A stretch of 64,000 nt of DNA from CBDAQD01 sp965275905 (GTDB taxonomy: Bacteria > Pseudomonadota > Alphaproteobacteria > Rhizobiales > JAJFHC01): contig CBDHYJ010000038.1 in the NCBI GenBank assembly GCA_965275905.1, forward strand, positions 1 to 64,000. Reading direction: 5' to 3'. Position 1 is the first letter of the stretch; the number at the start of each line of letters is the position of its first letter. The position numbers were made by a program, and so were the translations under genes. Positions 34,688 through 42,471 of this stretch are shown piece by piece. Under the pieces are notes generated by a model that saw nothing but the letters and a program-made list of their open reading frames with translations, was not told the DNA's origin and ran no database searches.

Positions 34688-36133
34688 ATGCATGACACCT
34701 TGTCCGACCTGACCGAAATCGCCCTCGTGGCGACGGTTGCGGTTCTGCTCGGATTCGCGTTCATGCGGATCCGCCAGCCGCCGATTGTCGCCTACATACT
34801 TGCTGGCTTGATCCTCGGTCCGACCGGTCTCGGATTCGTCCAACACACCGAGTCTATCACGCTGCTGGCTGAACTGGGCGTTCTCATGCTGCTCTTCATC
34901 ATAGGCATGGAACTCTCAATCCGGGCGTTCATGATGGTCCTGCGCCCGTCAGTCGTAATCGTCACCGGTCAGCTTGTAAGTGCTCTCGCTATTACGTCCG
35001 TTTTCGGGTGGGTTCTCGAGTGGCCGATTGAGAGGATTCTGGTTCTCGCCTTCATCGTCGCAATGTCCAGCACGGCTGTGGCCATCAAGATCCTCGACGA
35101 GATTGGAGAATTGAGGACCGAGACGGGCCGCATTACCGTCGGCATCATGATCGCCCAGGACATTGCGATCGTTCCAATGCTGATTCTGACAACGGCACTG
35201 GGAAAGTCCTCGGCGTCGATCGACGCTCTCGGCTGGACCATCGCACTCAAGATGATCTTCGCGATTGGCGTTCTGGTAGCACTGCTTTGGTTTTTGGGAC
35301 GGCCTGGCAAGATCCGTCTCCCCGGAACCGATCTGATTCACGAACGCAATGACATGATTGCCCTGGCCATGCTGGCCTTTTGTTTCGCTGCGGCGACCGT
35401 GTCGGGCCTGTTGGGATTGTCAGCTGCATATGGCGCGTTTGTCGCCGGCCTGATTGTTTCAAGCTCAACATTGCGCGCCGAAGCAATCTCTGTCACCGAG
35501 CCCATACAGAGTATCCTGATCTTCATTTTCTTTCTTTCTGTTGGTCTCCTTCTGGACCTTAACTACATCCGCGAAAACTGGGTGGTCGTCGGACTCTTTG
35601 CGGGCGGCGCAATCATCATAAAGACCGTTTTGAACGTCCTGCTGGTTCGATATTCGAATTTCAGCTGGGATGTCGCCTTCCCGGCAGGGCTCGCCACGGC
35701 ACAGATCGGCGAGTTTTCATTTATCCTTGCCGCTATTGGATTCTCGAACCGCGTGCTGGATTCGGATACCTACCGCCTGGCGCTTTCTGTCATTGCAGTA
35801 ACATTGATCGTCAGTCCGATCTGGATGATCAGCGTCCGGCGTTTTCACGATGTCGCCAGGGCGGGGATTTCCGATTTGCGCGGCGCCTTCGCGGAAGTCT
35901 ACTCGGGCGAAATAGATGAATTCGAGCGCAGTGCACGTTTTGTGGGGCGCCAGATCTTTCGGGTCCGGAGATACTATCGGGCGTCGCGGCTGGCATGGTC
36001 TCGCCGCAAGCGGAGGCGAGATAAGGCCAATGCCGGATTGGCAGATCAAAAGCCTGCTGACGAACAGGCCGATGTGAAAGCCGCTTCCGGTCATCAGGTG
36101 GACGCCGGGCCGAAAGCCAGTGAGAAATCCTGA
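34688..36133 (+). CDS. Kef-type monovalent cation:proton antiporter (CPA2 family)
   Basis: The 481-residue integral membrane protein has about 12 hydrophobic segments and the CPA2 landmarks: IRQPPIVAYILAGLILGPTGLG, LGVLMLLFIIGMELS, MIAQDIAIVPML and GLATAQIGEFSFILA. It would exchange K+ or Na+ for H+ across the inner membrane. The C-terminal cytosolic tail of about 80 residues is highly charged and lacks a recognisable TrkA-N/RCK domain, unlike KefB/KefC. Tag follows 43 bases later on the same strand. Confidence 0.92.
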   Translation: MHDTLSDLTEIALVATVAVLLGFAFMRIRQPPIVAYILAGLILGPTGLGFVQHTESITLLAELGVLMLLFIIGMELSIRAFMMVLRPSVVIVTGQLVSALAITSVFGWVLEWPIERILVLAFIVAMSSTAVAIKILDEIGELRTETGRITVGIMIAQDIAIVPMLILTTALGKSSASIDALGWTIALKMIFAIGVLVALLWFLGRPGKIRLPGTDLIHERNDMIALAMLAFCFAAATVSGLLGLSAAYGAFVAGLIVSSSTLRAEAISVTEPIQSILIFIFFLSVGLLLDLNYIRENWVVVGLFAGGAIIIKTVLNVLLVRYSNFSWDVAFPAGLATAQIGEFSFILAAIGFSNRVLDSDTYRLALSVIAVTLIVSPIWMISVRRFHDVARAGISDLRGAFAEVYSGEIDEFERSARFVGRQIFRVRRYYRASRLAWSRRKRRRDKANAGLADQKPADEQADVKAASGHQVDAGPKASEKS

Positions 36134-36176
36134 CAAGATTGAGTGTGCCGGAAAACCAAGTGAAGACGAGGCAGCC

Positions 36177-36818
36177 GTGAAAAACGACGTATCAGGAGTG
36201 GTGCTTGGGCCCGACGGTGTCGCACGGTGCTGGTGGCAGGACGGCAAGGAGGATTACGCCAGATATCACGACGAAGAATGGGGCAGACCGGTTGGCGACG
36301 ACCGGAGACTGTTCGAGAAGGTTTGCCTGGAAGGGTTTCAGTCGGGGTTGAGCTGGCTCACGATATTGCGGAAGCGAGAGAACTTCCGAAAGGCCTTTGC
36401 CAACTTCGAATTTGAGCGGGTGGCCCGCTTTACGGAGGCGGATGTCGATCGCCTGCTTGCCGACGCAGGAATTGTCAGGCATCGGGGCAAGATAGAATCG
36501 ACGATAAACAACGCCAGGCGGGCGATCGAACTAAGGGATGAGTTCGGTTCGCTGGCAGCCTATTTCTGGGCCTTTGAACCTGGTCCCGAAGAAAGGCCGA
36601 AGAGGATAACCAAAGAAGCTCTCATGGCCATGCCCAAGACACCAACCTCGACATTGATCAGTAAGGATCTGAAGAAACGTGGCTGGAGCTTCGTGGGGCC
36701 GACAACGATTTATGCCTTCATGCAGGCCATGGGGATGGTGAACGATCATCTGGAGGGCTGCGCGTTCCGGACAGTGGTCGAACAGCAACGGGAAGCATTC
36801 ATCCGACCCGGATCGTGA
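36177..36818 (+). CDS. tag: DNA-3-methyladenine glycosylase I
   Basis: The 213-residue protein matches Tag: CWWQDGKEDYARYHDEEWGRP, LFEKVCLEGFQSGLSWLTILRKRENFRKAF, RHRGKIESTINNARRAI, then KKRGWSFVGPTTIYAFMQAMGMVNDH. It removes 3-methyladenine from alkylated DNA. A GTG at 36177 has GAGG five bases ahead and places the start near the family start; an earlier GTG at 36120 would overlap the antiporter gene. The usual zinc-site residues are only partly visible (Cys at the start, His and Cys near the end). Confidence 0.92.
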   Translation: MKNDVSGVVLGPDGVARCWWQDGKEDYARYHDEEWGRPVGDDRRLFEKVCLEGFQSGLSWLTILRKRENFRKAFANFEFERVARFTEADVDRLLADAGIVRHRGKIESTINNARRAIELRDEFGSLAAYFWAFEPGPEERPKRITKEALMAMPKTPTSTLISKDLKKRGWSFVGPTTIYAFMQAMGMVNDHLEGCAFRTVVEQQREAFIRPGS

Positions 36819-37312
36819 CGAGCGTCCGATATCTTGCAAATCGGCGTTCCGGTCGATCCAGTTCTGCCATTTTCTTGCGAAATACAAGGTCAGCTTAGGA
36901 GTCTTTTAATAGATTCCGCAGTACTACATCGCTTCAGGGGAGATTTGAAGTCTGATCAGCGGTGCACACTGTGGTGGGGCATTCTGTGCTGAATAGGCAT
37001 TGTATTTCGGGGCATCGGGTCGCTTTGCGATTTAAATACCAGTTTTCGGATTCTGATTTCGTGTCTTTTGACGTGTTTCAGCGCCGTGAACGTAGTGAAA
37101 AATCCCAATTATTCTCTCATTTTCCGATTGAGCTAAAGAATTCGCGAAGAATGGCAACCGGCCGTGCGCCGAGGCATTCTTGGTGTAATCATTTGGAAGT
37201 TTAAAATTTGAAATGTTTGAATAACGAAAACTAATAAATTTTCGGGTAGCGTTGGTGAGGTGACAGGGATCTGTCTTAAGGCGCGAGGGGCGCCAAACGA
37301 GGAGGTAACACA
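36819..37312. other. AT-rich intergenic region upstream of the sensor/chemoreceptor pair
   Basis: These 494 bases carry no convincing gene; a frame at 36962-37204 has no ribosome binding site or family-like sequence. Base composition drops sharply in GC from about 37020 to 37240 compared with all neighbours, which is unusual for this window. The promoter of the downstream genes probably lies here, with GAGGAGG just before the next ATG. Confidence 0.4.
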
Positions 37313-37894
37313 ATGAAGAAAAGCGGAATCATTGCGGGACTTGCGGCAGTCGTTTTGATGTCGTCCGTTCCGGCGTACGCAGATGACGGCCACAAGGAGG
37401 CCGCCGAAGCGTTCATCAAGGAAACAGTGATGCCATGGGTTGAAAGCGCTGAAGTGGTTGGCGCGATCAAGGCGCAAAACCAGGAAAACGCGGCTCTCGA
37501 CCAGGGCCAGATCGACAAGCTCGACAAACAGTGGCGCGCCGAGGTCGACGCAAGCGATCGTCCGCTGATCGACAAGGTTCTCAAGAATGCGCTGTCGCAG
37601 TTTCTTGCATCCAAGAAAGACGCTGCCGGTGGTGCGATCACCGAGATGTTCGTTATGGACAACAAGGGCCTGAACGTCGGTCAGAGCGACGTCACCTCCG
37701 ACTATTGGCAGGGTGATGAAGCGAAGTGGAAGAAGACCTTCAAGGTTGGTGCCGACACGGTCTTTGTCGATGACATTGAAAAAGACGAGTCGACTCAGGA
37801 ACTTCAGGCACAGGTAAGCGTCTCCATCAAGGACCCGGCCTCCGGGCAGGTTATTGGAGCCATTACCGTCGGCGTGAACGTCGACCAGCTCTGA
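37313..37894 (+). CDS. Exported PDC/Cache-like sensor-domain protein
   Basis: The 193-residue protein has a signal peptide (KKSGIIAGLAAVVLMSSVPAYA) and a single domain ending SVSIKDPASGQVIGAITVGVNVDQL, the typical C-terminal part of PDC/Cache sensor folds. It contains FVMDNKGLNVGQSDVTSDYWQGDEAKW and a DDIEKDES segment. It has no membrane anchor or signalling domain, so it would float in the periplasm as a sensor or ligand-binding domain. The chemoreceptor gene follows 41 bases later, and the two probably work together. A very strong ribosome binding site precedes it. Confidence 0.82.
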   Translation: MKKSGIIAGLAAVVLMSSVPAYADDGHKEAAEAFIKETVMPWVESAEVVGAIKAQNQENAALDQGQIDKLDKQWRAEVDASDRPLIDKVLKNALSQFLASKKDAAGGAITEMFVMDNKGLNVGQSDVTSDYWQGDEAKWKKTFKVGADTVFVDDIEKDESTQELQAQVSVSIKDPASGQVIGAITVGVNVDQL

Positions 37895-37935
37895 GCAAAT
37901 TCGGTAATCGATAACAATGGCATTGGGGACTGCGG

Positions 37936-39618
37936 ATGAATCTTGAGGCAGATTCGGCAAGAGAAGAAATTCAAACTGTCGAAGGGAAAAACAGGCGTTC
38001 ATCTGTAATCCTCAAAATCACAATGTCAGTGATCGCAGTGGTGGTGCTCGCCCTCACTGCGATCACCCTATTGGGTGAGCGTGCGCAACGCACGATGGCG
38101 GAGAACACATATTCGGTTTCCGCGACGGCGATCACAAAGCTGATTGCCGCCGGTGAGACTGGGAGTATCCGTTTCAAAAAAGCGAAGATAATTCAAAGCG
38201 CTTACGACGATCTGGTCGCCGACAAGGCTGAATGGGTAGATGGCTTCTTCGCGATCGACCGTTCGGGTAACGCGATCTTTTTGCGGCATTCCGAGCGAGC
38301 GGAGAAACTTGACTTCATGAGCCAGATCACCGGCTCTTTGGAGCAGGTAGAAGCAGAACCGATAACACTCCAGGTCGCCGGACGTAGTGTCGTTGTCGCT
38401 CCGACCGGCGTGTCGAAGAAAGACGGCAAGCCTTACGGATACCTGGCGATCGCGTGGAACAAGGATTTCATTTCTGAAGCAATTTCAGGCGGGCGTACCA
38501 ACAACATCGTTGCAGGCGTTCTCGGAGTTGTGGTCATCGTCGGACTGTTGTTCGGGGTAATCCAATGGCTGGTGACCGGCCCATTGGCCAGGATCACGAC
38601 CTGCATACAGAATTTGGCCGACGGCAATCAGGACGTCGAGATTCCTGAAACCGGCCGTACTGACGAGATCGGCAGGATTGCCGATGCTTTGGGCGTGCTG
38701 CGCAAACATGAAATTGAACGCCAAAGTCTTAACAGGGATCAGGAAGAAGCGTCCGCCAGGCGCGAGAAGCGCCAGATGCGGACCGAGGAACTGGTAACGC
38801 AGTTCAAGTCCGAGGTTCAAACGCTGCTGGAAACAGTTATCGGTGATATGGCCGATATGGACGGAACCGCAACAGGTTTGACCGAATTGTCGGACAGCAC
38901 TGCAGAACAGGCGACGGCGGCTGCATCTGCGACGGAACAGGCAACATCCAATGTCAACAGCGTGGCGTCGTCGGCAGAGGAACTCTCCGCTTCCATCGCC
39001 GAGATATCGCGTCAGTTGGAATCAGCAACCCATGCGGTCGCGCAGGGCACCTCAAACGCAGAACTGTCAAACACGAGAGTAGCGGGGCTGACCAGCGCGG
39101 CGGACAAGATCGGCGAAGTCATCACGCTGATCCAGAAGATCTCGGAACAAACTCATCTGCTCGCGTTGAATGCCACAATCGAGGCTGCGCGTGCCGGCGA
39201 GATGGGTAAAGGCTTTGCCGTCGTCGCTTCGGAGGTCAAGACGCTTGCGAGCGAGACCGCCCAGGCGACCGAGGAAATCTCTGAACACATCACCGCCATT
39301 CAGGTCTCCACGGCTGACGCCGTTTCAGCGATCGATGCCATCGGCTCGAGCATGAACGAGATCAACGAACTGACCAACAGCATCGCAACGTCGGTCCAGG
39401 AACAGGGTGATGCCACCAGCGAGATTTCGCGGAGTTCTCAGGAAGCCGCTGCCGGTACTCAGGAGATGGCAAGCACAATGGTTGCCGTCAACGAGGCTGT
39501 TGCGAATGCGAGAATGACCGCAGGCGAAGTCAAAAACGTGTCCGGCAACGTCTCTGCCCAGGCTGCGAAGCTGAGGTCGGTGATCAACGCGTTTCTTGAA
39601 GAGGTCGCCGCCGCGTAG
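37936..39618 (+). CDS. Methyl-accepting chemotaxis protein
   Basis: The 560-residue receptor has a transmembrane segment at about 26-46, a periplasmic domain of about 145 residues (FFAIDRSGNAIFLRHS), a second transmembrane segment near 193-213 and a HAMP domain. A long coiled-coil signalling domain follows. The hairpin tip reads SEQTHLLALNATIEAARAGE, where nearly all receptors have QTN; the Asn is His here. Gln/Glu pairs for methylation flank the tip. The upstream exported sensor-domain protein likely contributes ligand sensing. No other chemotaxis genes are in the window. Confidence 0.93.
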   Translation: MNLEADSAREEIQTVEGKNRRSSVILKITMSVIAVVVLALTAITLLGERAQRTMAENTYSVSATAITKLIAAGETGSIRFKKAKIIQSAYDDLVADKAEWVDGFFAIDRSGNAIFLRHSERAEKLDFMSQITGSLEQVEAEPITLQVAGRSVVVAPTGVSKKDGKPYGYLAIAWNKDFISEAISGGRTNNIVAGVLGVVVIVGLLFGVIQWLVTGPLARITTCIQNLADGNQDVEIPETGRTDEIGRIADALGVLRKHEIERQSLNRDQEEASARREKRQMRTEELVTQFKSEVQTLLETVIGDMADMDGTATGLTELSDSTAEQATAAASATEQATSNVNSVASSAEELSASIAEISRQLESATHAVAQGTSNAELSNTRVAGLTSAADKIGEVITLIQKISEQTHLLALNATIEAARAGEMGKGFAVVASEVKTLASETAQATEEISEHITAIQVSTADAVSAIDAIGSSMNEINELTNSIATSVQEQGDATSEISRSSQEAAAGTQEMASTMVAVNEAVANARMTAGEVKNVSGNVSAQAAKLRSVINAFLEEVAAA

Positions 39619-39631
39619 TGATCTTTGCCCA

Positions 39632-39654
39632 GCTCCGGCAAGGTCTGCCGGGGC
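39632..39654 (+). terminator. Stem-loop after the chemoreceptor gene
   Basis: GCTCCGGCA (39632-39640) pairs with TGCCGGGGC (39646-39654), allowing one G-T pair, around an AGGTC loop, 13 bases past the chemoreceptor stop. The position fits a terminator, but no T-run follows, so it may need Rho or serve as an RNA 3' end. Confidence 0.35.
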
Positions 39655-39737
39655 CGGGGGCGCCGATTCCGTCCAATCGGGAGATGGTACTCGTTCGATT
39701 CTGAATTCGAATCGACTGAAGGGCATCAGGCGCTATA

Positions 39738-40373
39738 GTGGTCACAGTTGCAAAGACAGTCGTAGGTATCCGCAACGCGTGCGTGATTGGGGGCGGCGTG
39801 TATTCAAGTGCCACGGAAACGATTTCGACGCCGCGGCTTATCCTTCGCTCCCTTGTGCCGGCCGACGCCAAGGCAATTTACGCGATAGTCTCGAACTGGA
39901 ATGTCGCCAGTATGCTGGCGACCGTGCCTTGGCCTTATACGCTTGACGATGCGCAAGCCTACGTGGGACATGCGCGCAGGCAGGAGCGAGAGGGCAAGGA
40001 AGTCCACTTCGCGATTGTGGCAAAGCCAGGCAATACGGCTGGTATGATCAGCCTTGTGAACCTCTGCGAAGAGCCGCGGCTCGGTTTCTTCCTGGCCGAA
40101 GAAGTCTGGGGCAGGGGGATGATGTCAGAAGCGCTGCTGGCCGTTTGCGGTCTGGCCTTCGACCGGCTGCATTTCGATAAGCTTGTATCCGGCGTCTTCT
40201 CGGATAATCCGGGTTCATTGCGTGTTCACGAGAAATGCGGATTTCGTATCACGGGTAAGAGCCGCGAGATGTGCTCTTCCCGCGGAACTTTGTTGAGCCG
40301 ATACGACCTTGAATTGACCGCCGAGGATCGCGGTTGCGTCTCAGGCGGCGACGGGGCGGTCGAGTCCAAGTGA
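39738..40373 (+). CDS. GNAT family N-acetyltransferase (RimJ/RimL type)
   Basis: The protein of about 211 residues has the RimJ/L-type opening ISTPRLILRSLVPADAKAIYAIV and the acetyl-CoA segment EPRLGFFLAEEVWGRGMMSEALLAV, with SVFSDNPGSLRVHEKCGF-like content (GVFSDNPGSLRVHEK). It acetylates amino groups of an unknown target. A GTG at 39738 gives 211 residues; a GTG at 39798 with GGGGG ahead would remove 20 and fits the family better. The last 33 bases overlap the convergent argC. Confidence 0.85.
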   Translation: MVTVAKTVVGIRNACVIGGGVYSSATETISTPRLILRSLVPADAKAIYAIVSNWNVASMLATVPWPYTLDDAQAYVGHARRQEREGKEVHFAIVAKPGNTAGMISLVNLCEEPRLGFFLAEEVWGRGMMSEALLAVCGLAFDRLHFDKLVSGVFSDNPGSLRVHEKCGFRITGKSREMCSSRGTLLSRYDLELTAEDRGCVSGGDGAVESK

Positions 40374-41306
40374 AGGCTCAAGGCCGAGCATGAGATTCAG
40401 ATTCTGCACTGCTGCGCCAGAAGCGCCTTTCCCGAGATTGTCGAGTGTCGCGACAAGCAGGCATTGATCTCCCTGCGGATCGGCGAAGACACGCAACTCC
40501 ATGTCGTTGGTTCCGTTCAGCCGCTCCGGATCCAGGCGCCCATTCTCCGGCACTTCGTTGAACGGCCTCACCGAGACATGGCCACCCGGGGCAAACCAGT
40601 CTTCAAGTGTTCTGTGGACGTCCTGAGGCACCGCGCCGCCGCGCAAACTGCTCGTATGGACGCCAATCTGGACCATCATGCCCTGTTTGAAGCTTCCCAC
40701 GCTCGGCGCAAACAGGGGGCGCTCCGTAAGGCCGCTATGAAGTGTCAGCTCGGGCAGGTGCTTGTGAGCGAGGCTCAATCCGTAAAGGTAAAACGTATCC
40801 CTGATGGGCTCCGAGACGGTCGGATCCTCGAATTGCTCGATAAGCTTCCGTCCGCCGCCGCTATAGCCGGATATCGCATGCACGTTTACGGGATAGTCTG
40901 GCGGCATGATTCCGTTTGAGAGCAGGGGCCTGAGCAAAGCTATGGCCCCTGTCGGATAGCAACCCGGGTTGGCCACAAAACGCGCATTCGCGATCGTGGC
41001 ATCGTGGCCCGGTTCCATTTCGGGAAATCCGTAAGTCCATTGGCCGTCGGTTCTGTGAGCCGTGCTCGCGTCGATGATCCGGGTATTCCCGTCGGCGACC
41101 AGGGCGACAGCTTCCCGCGCGGCATCGTCAGGCAGGCACAGAATTGCGACATCCGCGGCTTGCAAGAGCCGCTTGCGTTCCCCGGCGTCTTTACGAGCAG
41201 CAGGCGCAATCGAGAGCAGTTCGATATCGGTACGGCTCTCCAGCCGCTGTTTGATCTGAAGTCCAGTTGTGCCGGCCTCGCCGTCAATGAATACCCGGGC
41301 GCCCAT
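40341..41306 (-). CDS. argC: N-acetyl-gamma-glutamyl-phosphate reductase (type 2, short form)
   Basis: The 321-residue protein catalyses the NADPH-dependent third step of arginine synthesis. The N-terminus GARVFIDGEAGTTGLQI and the length of about 320 identify the short ArgC type. Catalytic Cys116 lies in ANPGCYPTGAI, followed by HAISGYSGGGRKLI, and the C-terminus GKGASGAAVQNLNLMLGL is characteristic. GGATAAGAG precedes the chosen ATG. It is a lone arg gene here, and its 3' end overlaps the GNAT gene by 33 bases on the other strand. Confidence 0.95.
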   Translation of the reverse strand: MGARVFIDGEAGTTGLQIKQRLESRTDIELLSIAPAARKDAGERKRLLQAADVAILCLPDDAAREAVALVADGNTRIIDASTAHRTDGQWTYGFPEMEPGHDATIANARFVANPGCYPTGAIALLRPLLSNGIMPPDYPVNVHAISGYSGGGRKLIEQFEDPTVSEPIRDTFYLYGLSLAHKHLPELTLHSGLTERPLFAPSVGSFKQGMMVQIGVHTSSLRGGAVPQDVHRTLEDWFAPGGHVSVRPFNEVPENGRLDPERLNGTNDMELRVFADPQGDQCLLVATLDNLGKGASGAAVQNLNLMLGLEPSLGLDRPVAA

Positions 41307-41404
41307 GTCTCTTATCCGGAATTGTGTTTCCAATTGCGCGTTTCATTCCACGAAACGCGCACTCGATGCAAGTGATTAACCGGCTCTCGATCCGGCTCGG
41401 CGTT

Positions 41405-42304
41405 CTATTTGGAACTGGCTACCGCCCTGCAAGTGCGCGGCAGGTCACCGATCCGCAACGTGCGCCGCTGGGATTTTGCCAAGCGATCCTTGCTATATGG
41501 TGCGTCAGACATCCACCATTCAAGATCTTCGCCGCATCCATCGCCGGATTCCGGCGGTTCCTGACCGACACACTCGGCATTGCCTTTGGGACATCGTAAT
41601 CTCACGTGAAAACTCGATGCGTTTCCATACCAGGGCCGGATCTTGCGCAGCCAGGATTTGGCCTTTTTGTCGCCCGCCGCCCAATCGCACAGTGCCTTCT
41701 TGATCGGCGGGTTGACGAAGATGCGGCCAACCTCGGGATAGGAGGCAGCTCGTCGCAACAGCTTTGCATGGCTGTCAGTCCAGGACGCCGGGTGGACACG
41801 TTGCCGGTTCAGTACAACGGAAGTCGCCTTCATCCGCTCGCGACGCGACCGGGACATCTTTTCCGGAGGCTTGGGTGTGAACCAGATGTCCACTTCGAGT
41901 CCGGACTGATTTGTTCTTGGGCCAGAAAGCATTGGGCCGCCGCGCGCCTGCGACATGTCGCCAACCAGAAGGCCCGTCCAGGAATCCTGTGCTCTTGCGT
42001 CGCGCGAGAGTTTTTGAATGTACCGAACAAGATGCGGATGGCCCCAGTTCCGTTTCCGGGAAGGCCGCATGACCTGCCAGGTCTCGCCGTCAAAGGGAAG
42101 CTCGACGCCGCCTGCCAGGCAGCCTTTGGAATAGGATCCGATTGCGGCTGGTTGAAGATTTGCTGGACCACGGGCACGCGCAAAAACCTCTTTCGCCGAA
42201 CGCGTATTGCTGCCCGCCGGCGACACTGGTTTCTCGATACTGTCTGCCGCAACGTGGGTTGCGGTCAGGCAGGTAATCGCGCAGATGACAGCAAACCGCT
42301 TCAT
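41405..42304 (-). CDS. MepA-like murein endopeptidase homologue with altered active site
   Basis: The 299-residue exported protein (signal peptide KRFAVICAITCLTATHVAA) aligns with MepA, a zinc murein endopeptidase of the LAS group. YSKGCLAGGVELP, WGHPHLVRYIQKLS, LVGDMSQARGGPMLSG, IFVNPPIKKALC and HVRLRCPKG are shared. However, where MepA has the zinc ligand in S-H-Q-x-G-L-D-V-D, this protein has TNQSGLEVD, with Asn132 for His. Where MepA has H-x-H before VRL, it has Ser231-Phe-His233. Asp139 and His233 are kept. The enzyme is thus predicted inactive or of changed chemistry. Confidence 0.87.
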   Translation of the reverse strand: MKRFAVICAITCLTATHVAADSIEKPVSPAGSNTRSAKEVFARARGPANLQPAAIGSYSKGCLAGGVELPFDGETWQVMRPSRKRNWGHPHLVRYIQKLSRDARAQDSWTGLLVGDMSQARGGPMLSGPRTNQSGLEVDIWFTPKPPEKMSRSRRERMKATSVVLNRQRVHPASWTDSHAKLLRRAASYPEVGRIFVNPPIKKALCDWAAGDKKAKSWLRKIRPWYGNASSFHVRLRCPKGNAECVGQEPPESGDGCGEDLEWWMSDAPYSKDRLAKSQRRTLRIGDLPRTCRAVASSK

Positions 42305-42471
42305 CCGTCTCCCCTAAACGACTTAAGAGTGGCCCGGTCAAAGTTTAACCGAACTCCAGTGATGCGCAAAATTCATGAGCAATAACAACGGGGGAAACAG
42401 CAATTATGGTTAACGCAACAGCCTTTCTGTAGTGTATCGGAGAGCCAGTAAGCCGTACCCTTGTCTCCGCG

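Noticed and set aside
36962..37204. 80-residue open frame in the AT-rich gap
   Set aside because: It has no ribosome binding site and no family-like sequence, and its base composition is that of a non-coding region.
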